Origin: UBA9662 sp002729415
Lineage (GTDB): Bacteria; Poribacteria; WGA-4E; UBA9662
Length of the DNA stretch: 44,093 nt
Assembly: GCA_002729415.1 (NCBI GenBank)
Contig: PBXZ01000075.1
Coordinates: 1-44,093 of the forward strand
Direction: 5' to 3'
Each line of letters starts with the position of its first letter. The first letter of the stretch is position 1. Of this stretch, positions 17,779 to 26,027 are shown one piece after another. The position numbers and the translations under genes are program-made. A model generated the notes under the pieces. That model was not told the DNA's origin, did no database searches, and saw only the letters and a program-made list of their open reading frames with translations.

Positions 17779-18042
17779 ATGACTTATGTAATTTGCGAGC
17801 CGTGCATNGATGTGAAGGATACGGCTTGTGTTGACGTCTGTCCCGTTGATTGTATTCACCCAACTCCTGATAACGAAGAATTCTTCGAGGAAGAGGTACA
17901 ACTTTACATTGACCCGGAAGAATGCATTGACTGCGGAGTTTGCGAGCCAGAGTGTCCCGTCGAAGCAATTTATGCTGAGGATGACGTCCCAGAAGAATGG
18001 GAGAGTTTTACCGAGAAGAATGCTGATTTCTTTGCAGCTTAA
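17779..18042 (+). CDS. Ferredoxin, 7Fe type ([3Fe-4S] plus [4Fe-4S])
   Basis: A small acidic electron carrier of 87 residues preceded by TAGGAG. Nine cysteines are visible at 6, 9, 17, 21, 25, 49, 52, 55 and 59. The spacing C9-x7-C17-x3-C21-P and 'ECIDCGVCEPECP' follows seven-iron ferredoxins. By analogy with Azotobacter FdI, C9/C17/C59 would hold the [3Fe-4S] cluster and C21/C49/C52/C55 the [4Fe-4S] cluster. An 8Fe reading is possible if C6 or another Cys serves as the fourth ligand. It stands alone with its own promoter and converges on the ykgJ-type gene 19 bases away, with no clear terminator in between. The redox partner is not in this window. Confidence 0.93.
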   Translation: MTYVICEPCXDVKDTACVDVCPVDCIHPTPDNEEFFEEEVQLYIDPEECIDCGVCEPECPVEAIYAEDDVPEEWESFTEKNADFFAA

Positions 18043-18061
18043 ATTGTAATAGAGAATTTGA

Positions 18062-18658
18062 CTAACTCAATAAGCGCTTAACAAGATAGCAGTTTGGCAC
18101 GCGAGAGTCGTTTCCGATTACTTCGCTCAAATCCCGGCATTTTTCCCAATAGTGGTCATATTGTATTGGCGTATGTTCTTTTCGTCGACCAATAAACGTT
18201 TTCCAGCAGCAACCAATCTTGTTCCTGTTATTTATTGGATAACCCCATACTCTGCATATGATTGGTCGGTGGTTGTAGACTGAGCATACGCCGCTAACAA
18301 GCATAGGGCATGCTCCTTCGGGAGATCCTTTTGATGCTTCAATCATATCCATACCTGCAGTCGTTGCGGAGTTCTCTTCATAGAATCCTGCTGCATCGAG
18401 TTTGGTAATGGATTTGGAGGCTTTTTCCAAGATATGATTCTGAATTTCTTCCGATAGTTCTTGCAACCCGGTTTTTAGGTCTCGGGCTTCAATTTCGCTA
18501 ATCCTCATCGTTGCAGTGTTGTAGCAACAATCATAACAGTTTACGGGACAGGGGAAACCACCGGTTTGGGTCTGCAATCTCTGCGTTTCGACATCAATCT
18601 CATTTATAATTTGCCGATATTCATCTAACGCATTTTGGCCAACTATATCCTGATTCAT
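18062..18658 (-). CDS. YkgJ-family cysteine-cluster protein (putative Fe/Zn-binding)
   Basis: 198 residues with the N-terminal cluster 'CPVNCYDCC' near residues 37-45, and later 'ACPMLVSGVCSVYNHRPIICRVWG', of which the core 'C-VY-HRP--CR' is the YkgJ/UPF0153 signature. Conserved Cys residues in this family are thought to chelate iron or zinc; its biochemical role is not established. The middle region is helical. It starts seven bases after the stop of the cold-shock/Hfq-like gene and is the last gene of the murF-led chain. Confidence 0.8.
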   Translation of the reverse strand: MNQDIVGQNALDEYRQIINEIDVETQRLQTQTGGFPCPVNCYDCCYNTATMRISEIEARDLKTGLQELSEEIQNHILEKASKSITKLDAAGFYEENSATTAGMDMIEASKGSPEGACPMLVSGVCSVYNHRPIICRVWGYPINNRNKIGCCWKTFIGRRKEHTPIQYDHYWEKCRDLSEVIGNDSRVPNCYLVKRLLS

Positions 18659-18665
18659 TTGATCT

Positions 18666-19514
18666 TCACATCGCCTTTTGCATGGGAAATGTCTTAAGGT
18701 CGCAGATCACATGCAGGAATATAACGATCTTTGCGCTATTTTCTAAAATCATCTTAACTTCATCACTACTCACCCAATCTACCAAGCCGTGAAAAGTGTT
18801 TCCTTCAGCGATTTTAACTTCAATTGGATATCTACCTAATCTTGCCTCTCGGATTTCATCAATCTTTACTTGATCATCCTGATCATCATGGGATTCAGTT
18901 GTTATATCTTCATCATTTTGCGATTTAGAATCATGATTCAAAATTGATTCGATTCCATCCAAATCTTCAGCTTTATAACAGTATTTAACCTCAGTTTTTG
19001 GTACTTCCTGTTTTCCATCTTTGCCGTGAAGAAAGAATGAATCTGTGTTAGCACGGATAATTGTGACTGATCGCTCGATACCGCCCAACATAGCGAAGAA
19101 CATTGGTGTTTGCTGACGGATCTGCTTTGCAATATATAAATGTCCGAAATTCATTCGGTTAGAATCAGTCGAGGCATGATCATCGCCTTCACGCGATACA
19201 CCACCCGTATTACCGAAGGCAGATTCGCCATCAGCATCCATCCAATTCGGAATACTATTCTCACGTGGGATTAAATTCTTTCCTTGACGCAGCCACCTAC
19301 GTTCAAGTGCCGTTAATAGTATTTCGACATCTTGTCCAACCAGGCCTTTCTTGCCCTCAGTAACCTTATATTTTACAGTTTGTCCAACCCGTATATCATC
19401 ATAGGGGCTATCAATTGCTGAACTATGAATAAATACATCTGCTTCGCCATCATCTTGGGCAATAAACCCAAATCCTTTTTCTGCATTATAGTATTTTATT
19501 TTTCCTCTTGGCAC
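18666..19514 (-). CDS. Cold-shock domain protein with two C-terminal Sm/Hfq-like domains
   Basis: GTG start, one-base overlap (TAGTG) with the preceding stop, and a strong GGAGGA. Residues 1-67 are a cold-shock domain with RNP1 'KGFGFI' (13-18) and RNP2 'VFIHSS' (27-32), which binds single-stranded nucleic acid. Residues about 125-182 ('MFFAMLGGIERSVTIIRANT') look like a diverged Sm fold. An acidic Asp/Glu-rich linker follows (about 198-217). Residues about 222-276 align well with Hfq: 'YPIEVKIAEGNTFHGLVDW' against Sm1, and 'AKIVIFLHVICDL' against the 'QMVYKHAIST' Sm2 strand of E. coli Hfq. I infer an RNA chaperone or sRNA-binding protein; the Sm assignments come from motif reading only. I know of no named family with this order. 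Confidence 0.7.
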   Translation of the reverse strand: MPRGKIKYYNAEKGFGFIAQDDGEADVFIHSSAIDSPYDDIRVGQTVKYKVTEGKKGLVGQDVEILLTALERRWLRQGKNLIPRENSIPNWMDADGESAFGNTGGVSREGDDHASTDSNRMNFGHLYIAKQIRQQTPMFFAMLGGIERSVTIIRANTDSFFLHGKDGKQEVPKTEVKYCYKAEDLDGIESILNHDSKSQNDEDITTESHDDQDDQVKIDEIREARLGRYPIEVKIAEGNTFHGLVDWVSSDEVKMILENSAKIVIFLHVICDLKTFPMQKAM

Positions 19515-20623
19515 TAGTTGTCCTCCTCCCTAAAGGAAAATGATGATTGTTTTAAATCTAGATTTTCCTGTTCTCGATTTGTTCTGTGTGACCTATACGT
19601 AGTNAGAGATGGAGGTAAATCCTCGATCNGATCCNTTTTCTGCCTCCACTCTNCAATTTTACTCTTAATAAGTGCACTTTGACGTGCAGTTTCAATCCAT
19701 TGTGGCGTTTCGTCTTCCTTACATATTAATACTTCACACATATTNCCCCAAACGTCCAAACATGTCTCCCACCATTTTTGNTAATAGTCGAGATCTGATC
19801 TGTGTTGNCCAATCAAGTCGCATTCAGTAATCCATAGCGGGTTCGTTCCACGCCACATTTCAACTGATTCGACATAGTTAATTTCGAACCCACTTCTTTC
19901 GTANTGAAACCATTTTTCTGATAAATCCTCATATTTTTTGTCTTCAGGNGGCCAGTATAAGTTTAGCCCAACGGCATCTAACGGAAAGCGAAAGCCACTT
20001 CGGTAAANAGATCGCGCAACTTGTGCACGCTGCACATCGGGGATTTCAAAACGTTCTGACTGAAAAGCAAGGTCTAATGTACGGTTGTGCCTACCTAAGA
20101 GCGATGACCAAAAGAGCGCCCAACGGAAACGTTTAATCAATGGCTGAGAAAAATTGCTAGCATACACTAAAGATACTTCAAAACCCGTCATNGCGTCAAT
20201 AATTTTAGCCCATTCCTCACGTTGCGCATGAGTTCCGANCAAATCACTGCCAATACAAAAGTAGCGTGGACGATAATCCCTNGTGAGACTTTCAAGCTCA
20301 AGTTTAATACGACCCATNAGCAGNCCCCATGAATTCATGTCGACTGTACCAACCCAGCCCTGCCAATTGGGAGGTTGCTTCCCNNTAGATTCTCTAGGTA
20401 TGAAGTGTGGCTTTATCATCAATTCNAAGCCACTTTGTTTTACTTCATTGACAAGATTTTTGATTGGTAAATAGACACCAACAAGTCGTGCACGGTCATC
20501 ACGATCCAGCAAATATTGCGGGACAATTACAATAATCTCTACCCCAATCTCGCGCANATTTGCTAAGATCTCAGGGTAGTTGGTAAAATGATAGTCGTTC
20601 CAAAGAGTGTAACCTAACTTCAT
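19514..20623 (-). CDS. GH113-like TIM-barrel glycoside hydrolase homologue
   Basis: 369 residues with no signal peptide, so cytoplasmic. 'MLIKPH'-type strand ('LMIKPHFIPRES'), 'WQGWVGTVD', 'PRYFCIGSDL-GTHAQREEW', 'VSLVYASNFSQ', 'DAVGLNLYWPP' and 'PLWITECDLI' follow the strand order of family 113 beta-mannanases and related TIM-barrel hydrolases. Glu267 in 'ITECD' fits the nucleophile. At the acid/base position, however, the family's Glu (usual 'GTE') is replaced by Asp127 ('GSDL'), so activity or substrate may differ. The ATG overlaps the murF stop (ATGA), and the end overlaps the cold-shock gene. Coupling to murF hints at a cell-envelope or muropeptide-related substrate, which is only inference. 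Confidence 0.6.
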   Translation of the reverse strand: MKLGYTLWNDYHFTNYPEILANXREIGVEIIVIVPQYLLDRDDRARLVGVYLPIKNLVNEVKQSGXELMIKPHFIPRESXGKQPPNWQGWVGTVDMNSWXLXMGRIKLELESLXRDYRPRYFCIGSDLXGTHAQREEWAKIIDXMTGFEVSLVYASNFSQPLIKRFRWALFWSSLLGRHNRTLDLAFQSERFEIPDVQRAQVARSXYRSGFRFPLDAVGLNLYWXPEDKKYEDLSEKWFXYERSGFEINYVESVEMWRGTNPLWITECDLIXQHRSDLDYXQKWWETCLDVWXNMCEVLICKEDETPQWIETARQSALIKSKIXEWRQKXDXIEDLPPSXTTYRSHRTNREQENLDLKQSSFSFREEDN

Positions 20624-21966
20624 AGAAAATCGCTTAATACCCTTTCAAGTTTTATATCACGTGACCCCTTAAGTAAAACGAGATCCTCCGAAGCCACAAC
20701 ACCACGTAGCACGTCAGCTGCTTCATCGGCAGTGTAGCAATGATCTATNGATGCCATTTTATGTTGTAGACCATCCGAAATCTGGTGNCTGCAATCCCCA
20801 ACTGTAATCAAGGCCTGTACATTTGGACGAATATNTTGTCCAACTTCAAAATGGAGTTGAGGTGNCTGCGCTCCTAGTTCCAACATATCACCCAAAACCG
20901 CTATTCGCTTNCCTTTNGTATAAGTGTCACTCAACATGTCAAGNGCAANCCGAGCTGAATTCGGATTAGAGTTATAAGCATCGTTAATTACATTGAAGTA
21001 ATCCAGTTNGATCCATTGAAGGCGCATTTCAGGTGGAGAAAAGTTCTCCAAGCCAATTCGAATTTCTTGGTGGGACAAACCTGCCCATTTTCCAACGCAA
21101 GCAGCNGCCAGTGCATTTGAAATATTATGTGCTCCAGCNCAAGGTAAATGGATTTCTTCAACATCCAGATTATCAAATTGCAAATGGAACTTAGGCTTTC
21201 CATGATTGTCAATACAAACATTGCGAGCAGACACATCCGCCGAGTTTTTATAACCAAAGGTAACTACCTCAGCGGGTGACTCACGTCGGAGCCTTCCTGC
21301 GTAACTATCGTCGGCGTTTAAAATTGCCAAATCCGCGTGTTTAAGGATAGAAATTTTTTCCCTAAAAACACCTTCGATTGATCCAAGAAATTCCAAATGG
21401 CTAAACCCAATATTTGTAATTACTGAAACATTTGGCTTTACAATGCTTGACAAATGTTTAATTTCACCNGGTTGATTTGATCCNATNTCTAGCACTCCAA
21501 TTTCATNCTGAGNACTCAATTGTAGCAACCGATTNGGTATACCAATGCGGTTATTAAAATTTTTCTCNGATTTGAAAACGGAGCATCGCTGNCCAAGTAN
21601 CTCCGCAACCATGTCNTTAGTNGTAGTTTTTCCATTNCTACCAGTAATCGCTACAATTGGAATATCAAATCGATTTCGATGNAGGTTNGCAATCTTACCA
21701 TAGGCAANNAGTGTATCTCGNACCTCAATTACAACCGNAANGTTTATCTCAGNAGNTTTTGAAACAACGGNACCNATAGCTCCATTTTGTTTNGCTTGGT
21801 GAANGAANTCNTGNCCATCAAANTTTTNACCGATTATTGCGACAAAAAGATCTCCNNCAACTAANGTCCTAGAATCGGTNGAAACACNATTAATAATAGN
21901 GTTNTGNTCTCCNNGAACTAAACGACCACCTGTNTTNTTAACNATTTCNGATATGNTGAAATNCAT
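20620..21966 (-). CDS. murF: UDP-N-acetylmuramoyl-tripeptide--D-alanyl-D-alanine ligase
   Basis: Adds D-Ala-D-Ala to UDP-MurNAc-tripeptide in the cytoplasm, the last step of the peptidoglycan precursor's peptide. The N-terminal Mur domain includes 'TDSR-LV-GDLFVAI'. The ATP-binding loop is 'VAITG-NGKT' (about 105-114). The central domain shows 'SVITNIGFSHLEFLGS' and 'ILNADDSY', and the C-terminal domain 'NDAYNSNP' and 'AVLGDMLELG'. At 448 residues the length is normal. Its first third is rich in N. It is separated from the usual dcw cluster (murE, mraY, murD are not adjacent) and instead leads a coupled chain with a GH113-like protein. Confidence 0.93.
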   Translation of the reverse strand: MXFXIXEXVXXTGGRLVXGXXNXIINXVXTDSRXLVXGDLFVAIIGXXFDXXXFXHQXKQNGAXGXVVSKXXEINXXVVIEXRDTXXAYGKIXNXHRNRFDIPIVAITGXNGKTXTXDMVAEXLXQRCSVFKXEKNFNNRIGIXNRLLQLSXQXEIGVLXXGSNQXGEIKHLSSIVKPNVSVITNIGFSHLEFLGSIEGVFREKISILKHADLAILNADDSYAGRLRRESPAEVVTFGYKNSADVSARNVCIDNHGKPKFHLQFDNLDVEEIHLPXAGAHNISNALXAACVGKWAGLSHQEIRIGLENFSPPEMRLQWIXLDYFNVINDAYNSNPNSARXXLDMLSDTYXKXKRIAVLGDMLELGAQXPQLHFEVGQXIRPNVQALITVGDCXHQISDGLQHKMAXIDHCYTADEAADVLRGVVASEDLVLLKGSRDIKLERVLSDFL

Positions 21967-22023
21967 AAATANTANTGAAATTNCAANACAACNNGTTAGC
22001 TNNTNANCCAGAAGCNTGGNAGA

Positions 22024-22869
22024 CTAATCNNACTNTNCNTCTAANGTNAGAACTTTACTCGTTGTGANAAACTCTTTTGATTTAAATTGACGGAGGTACA
22101 TCCTCAATTCATCNTTGCGAGGNTCNANNTTATAGGCCTTCTCGAGATTATCTTTNCCAACATCCAANTGACCAATTTTNATGTACAAAGCCCCTAGGTT
22201 TTGATAGGGAGCATCATAAGCCGGNTTGATATCGATCGCNGCAACGTATGAATCNCGTGCTTTCAAGAAGAACTCTTTTGTTCTTCCAACAAGAATATTA
22301 ACCTTTTTGCTNTNGTTAGNCCAATGTNTATTGGAGACATGCGAACCTTTTTGCTTTGCATTTTGTTCAATTCGCTTAGCCATCTCATGAGTACAAATAA
22401 AAACTAAGTACCCGGATTCAACTTCACGCAATGCTGTTTCAAGTTCCAGATTGCCTTCAGAAATCGTATTAGCTGTCAAATCACGTTCCCAAGATGGCCA
22501 AGTGCTACCTGCGAACTCCAGTCCTAGTGCATAGTAGGTAGCTCCTAAGTCATTCCAGACTTCCGAATTTTGAGGTCGCATTTTCAAAGCTCCTTTTAGT
22601 TTTATAATAGCCTGTTCATACCTTTTTCCACTGTGGTCGATTCGTGCTTGCTCGCGTAAGTCTTTGAATTCCTGACTGTCCATATTGACAACCTCAGCGT
22701 CGTCATCATCTGATTGCATTAACATAGCAATCAGAATCAAAACAGCTGTTGAAATGATGCCACCGATTATCAATGGAACTCGATTTCTGCTTAAAGCACG
22801 CCGTCCTTTCTCAATTCTTTTAGATTGCGTATCGTTCCCTTCGCTATCTGCTCTTTCTATTCTTCCCAT
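22024..22869 (-). CDS. TPR-repeat protein with one N-terminal membrane anchor
   Basis: A basic cytoplasmic N-terminus (about 1-30) precedes one transmembrane helix (about 31-50, 'VPLIIGGIISTAVLILIAML'). An acidic 'SDDDDAE' and TPR units follow: 'RYEQAIIKLKGALKMRPQN', 'SEVWNDLGATYYALG' and 'AYDAPYQNLGALY'. A longer non-TPR insertion lies near 115-185. TPRs mediate protein-protein contacts, so a periplasmic scaffold or assembly factor is likely; the partner is unknown. It lies 42 bases after htrA and 57 before murF in the same direction. The C-terminal end is heavily masked by N. Confidence 0.75.
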   Translation of the reverse strand: MGRIERADSEGNDTQSKRIEKGRRALSRNRVPLIIGGIISTAVLILIAMLMQSDDDDAEVVNMDSQEFKDLREQARIDHSGKRYEQAIIKLKGALKMRPQNSEVWNDLGATYYALGLEFAGSTWPSWERDLTANTISEGNLELETALREVESGYLVFICTHEMAKRIEQNAKQKGSHVSNXHWXNXSKKVNILVGRTKEFFLKAXDSYVXAIDIXPAYDAPYQNLGALYXKIGXLDVXKDNLEKAYXXXPRXDELRMYLRQFKSKEFXTTSKVXXLXXXXD

Positions 22870-22911
22870 TTTTATGTCTACTCACNTTCCTACAATGACA
22901 TAATTAATTAT

Positions 22912-24306
22912 TTACTGAATGACAAGGTTGCGAATAGCCCATTCCTCACGATCTCGCTCAAAAAAAAGTGAGAACCTCTGATTACGNCGTAATCGAACAA
23001 CAATCTGTTTAAAATCTTCTAGTGAATCAATTATAATATTCCCGACCTTATAGATCAAATCCCCTTTTCGAAGCCCTTTCCTAGCAAGNTCACTCNCTTT
23101 CTTGATCTTAAACACAATTACACCGCGATGGCCGTAATGGTTTAAGTCCTCCCTATTNTGCTGTCTAACCTCTAATTCCCAACCATCAATTTCATAATTT
23201 CGTTGCAATTCNTTAATTGTAATTTTGATCTGTTGNTGAATACCAGCTCGAAATATNTGNAAGGTTATCTCCTCGTTTTTACTNATTAACCGAGTAATCG
23301 AACGATATTCATCTTGATCCATTANTGTTTGATTATTTATTTTTGTGATAACATCACCACGTTTAATTCCNGATAGGGCAGCAACACTCCCATTNCTCAC
23401 TTGTGAGACAAGAACCCCAGTTGTTTCNNACAAATTTACTGCTTCGGCTAGATCCTGCGTTAAATTCTGTACGTTTAGCCCAATTACTGGCGGAACAATT
23501 GCACCATCCTCAATGATCCTGCTAACGACCTTTTGNGCGACATTTGCGGGAATTGCGAAGCCAATNCCCTGAGACCCGCCNCTTGTNGAGTAAATTGCTG
23601 TATTGACGCCAATCAGTTGACCATNAAGATTAACCAGTGCNCCGCCGCTGTTACCAGGATTAATCGAAGCGTCCGTTTGAATCAGATGGCGATAAAGCCT
23701 ATTTTNCGTTTTTAAAGTTCNGTTGGTTGCGCTAANAACACCGATAGTTACTGTTGGCTTAGGGTTNCCTACAGCAGATGCGAACGGATGCCCTATAGCA
23801 ANGGCCCATTCACCAATCATCAAATCNCTTGAATCTCCGAATTGGATTTCGAGTAGTTGAGAAGAAGGTTCAATCTTCAGAACGGCAAGATCCGATGACN
23901 GATCTAATCCAACAACCAGAGCTTCAAACTCTTTTCCATCAAACAGAATAACTTCAACAAAATCGGCACCTTCGATGACATGCTGGTTGGTAAGAATATA
24001 TCCATCTCCACTAATTATTATACCTGATCCCAATCCATGAAGTTCCCGCTTTTGAGGTATCTGAAACGGCATGTCAAAGAATGGCGACCAGAGATCTTGA
24101 AAAAATGGATTAACTGTATACTCTTGAATTCGCGTCGTGCTAATATTGACTACAGCAGGACTCGCGTACTCAACAGCCTTAACAATAGCATTCTCGCGGG
24201 AACCTGATAATTCCTGTTGTACATTGGCATTTTTCCCTATACATACAACTGCCGAACAAAGAAATAAAGAAAACGTATAAATAATATATCGGAATTTGTG
24301 GGACAT
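22912..24306 (-). CDS. htrA: HtrA/DegP-family periplasmic serine protease with two PDZ domains
   Basis: I chose ATG 24306 (464 residues); it overlaps the trkH stop by one base (TAATG). A longer frame would place 29 residues before the signal peptide. The signal peptide covers about 1-24. The trypsin-like domain has His109 ('TNQHVIEG'), Asp139 ('SSDLAVLKI') and Ser220 ('NPGNSG-ALVN'), the complete catalytic triad. PDZ1 spans about 275-360 ('GVLVSQV', 'GIKRGDVITKINNQ') and PDZ2 about 385-455 ('GLRKGDLIYKVGN'). DegP-type enzymes degrade or refold misfolded envelope proteins. Close coupling to a potassium channel gene is unusual. Confidence 0.93.
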   Translation of the reverse strand: MSHKFRYIIYTFSLFLCSAVVCIGKNANVQQELSGSRENAIVKAVEYASPAVVNISTTRIQEYTVNPFFQDLWSPFFDMPFQIPQKRELHGLGSGIIISGDGYILTNQHVIEGADFVEVILFDGKEFEALVVGLDXSSDLAVLKIEPSSQLLEIQFGDSXDLMIGEWAXAIGHPFASAVXNPKPTVTIGVXSATNXTLKTXNRLYRHLIQTDASINPGNSGXALVNLXGQLIGVNTAIYXTXGGSQXIGFAIPANVXQKVVSRIIEDGAIVPPVIGLNVQNLTQDLAEAVNLXETTGVLVSQVXNGSVAALXGIKRGDVITKINNQTXMDQDEYRSITRLXSKNEEITXXIFRAGIXQQIKITIXELQRNYEIDGWELEVRQXNREDLNHYGHRGVIVFKIKKXSXLARKGLRKGDLIYKVGNIIIDSLEDFKQIVVRLXRNQRFSLFFERDREEWAIRNLVIQ

Positions 24307-26027
24307 TACTTCTTCCAAAGCTGGGGGACAAACAATATTAACACAGTGTATAGTTCTAAACGTCCTAAAAGCATGCAGAAACACAAAACCCATTTGCCGA
24401 TTGGCTCAATGTGTGCATAATTGTTCATTGGTCCAACACTCCCTAATCCTGGGCCAATATTCATCAGTGCAGACGCAACCGCAGTGCTCGCGCTTATTAT
24501 ATCTAACCCTAATCCTGTTATAGTAACCGTCGCTATTACGAATACTCCCACACCGATGAAGAAAAATCCCAAAATATTAGTCATAATCCCTGGAGGAACA
24601 ACTTGCCCATTCAACTTTACGGGCAAGACGGCATGAGGCATAATCAAATGCTTAATTTCACGATAGCCTTGTTTAATCAAAAGTAAGAATCGAACCTGTT
24701 TCATTCCACCGCCAGTTGATCCCGCACAGCCACCAAAAAACATCAGGAAAACTAAGATCACTTGCGAAATAAATGGCCATTGTTCAAAGTCTGCTGTTCC
24801 ATATCCCGTAGTAGTAATGATGGCTAAAACTTGGAATCCCACGAAGCGAAATGCCTCACCGATGGACTTGTAGGCTGGGATTGCTTGGTGAATATCATAA
24901 ATAGTGTCGTTAATTACTATCTGTTCAAGATCATCTTGAACGAAGTAGATCTGGTTTTGGTATTGGACCTTTCCATCGGTAACCGGATAGGTCTCGTTTC
25001 CTATTTGTACAATTTGATTTTGATTCACCGAATGGGTAACATTGTTAACTACGGCAACAGGTTGCCACATGGTATTAAGCACTAAAATCACCACTGCCAA
25101 CCCAATCACAAAGGAGTAAAATCGAAATTCCTCATCTTTCAGGTAGCTACGGAAATCACCCTTGAGAGCCTTATAATGATGTGAAAAATTAGTTCCAGCA
25201 ATGAACATGAAAACCATAATAACCACATCAATATAGAGACTATTGTAGTGACCGATGCTGGTATTTTTAGGCGAGAAGCCTCCAGTAGCCATAGTCCCAA
25301 AGGCATGACAAAAAGCATTATACAGACCTTCGCCAAAAGTTTCACGCACATTTTCAGGCACAATCCAAACTGTTCCGATCCACAGAAAAGCCACTTCTAC
25401 CAGAGTGAATAAAACATAAACCCACCATAAAACTTTTGCTGTTTCTTGAATTCTTGGGGTCATACGATCGGTTTGTGGCCCTGGTGCTTCGGCTCGATAC
25501 AACTGCATACCACCAACACCAAGCAAGGGCAAAATCGCGACAACCAAAACCAAAATCCCCATACCACCAAACCAGTGAGTGAAACTTCGCCAAAATAGAA
25601 TTCCATGTGGCAGATGCTCAATGTCAGTCAGGATTGTCGCCCCAGTAGTTGAAAAACCTGACATTGCTTCAAAATAGCNGTCCGTGAATCGGCTGAAACT
25701 TGAAACTTGCTGATCTATTCCGTTTCCAAGAAAGTCTTGGTAAAAAAAGTACGGCAACGCGCCTGCAAGAGCAATTAATATCCAGCCGAANGTGACAATT
25801 GCAAAACCTTCTTTGTTTCCCAATTCNCGGCTCGCGCCACGAGTCGNCNAATGCAAGATNCCACCCGCANTGANCGTGATTANAATCGTTTTAACAAAAG
25901 CCATTAAGTCTTTTTCTCCACTACTAGCTGTATTGTAATAGANGGCAATCGCCANAGGCACCAACAGTGNCATTGAAACAGCAAGCAATAGATTACTAAG
26001 TATGAATAAGATCTGCTTCAGATTCAT
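24306..26027 (-). CDS. trkH: Trk-type potassium uptake channel subunit with a large extra loop
   Basis: Membrane channel that works with the regulatory subunit TrkA encoded just upstream (ATGA overlap). The four pore/filter segments are visible: 'FSTTGATI' (about 125), 'GTMATGGFS' (about 245), 'TTTGYGTAD' (about 405) and 'MNIGPGLGSVG' (about 522). 'GCAGSTGGGMK' is the Trk signature near 433. The protein has 573 residues against about 483 for E. coli TrkH. The extra length is mostly a hydrophilic insertion at about 320-390 ('VVNNVTHSVNQNQIVQIG' onward), placed between membrane helices and probably outside the inner membrane. The 3' end overlaps htrA by one base. Confidence 0.93.
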   Translation of the reverse strand: MNLKQILFILSNLLLAVSMXLLVPXAIAXYYNTASSGEKDLMAFVKTIXITXXAGXILHXXTRGASXELGNKEGFAIVXFGWILIALAGALPYFFYQDFLGNGIDQQVSSFSRFTDXYFEAMSGFSTTGATILTDIEHLPHGILFWRSFTHWFGGMGILVLVVAILPLLGVGGMQLYRAEAPGPQTDRMTPRIQETAKVLWWVYVLFTLVEVAFLWIGTVWIVPENVRETFGEGLYNAFCHAFGTMATGGFSPKNTSIGHYNSLYIDVVIMVFMFIAGTNFSHHYKALKGDFRSYLKDEEFRFYSFVIGLAVVILVLNTMWQPVAVVNNVTHSVNQNQIVQIGNETYPVTDGKVQYQNQIYFVQDDLEQIVINDTIYDIHQAIPAYKSIGEAFRFVGFQVLAIITTTGYGTADFEQWPFISQVILVFLMFFGGCAGSTGGGMKQVRFLLLIKQGYREIKHLIMPHAVLPVKLNGQVVPPGIMTNILGFFFIGVGVFVIATVTITGLGLDIISASTAVASALMNIGPGLGSVGPMNNYAHIEPIGKWVLCFCMLLGRLELYTVLILFVPQLWKK

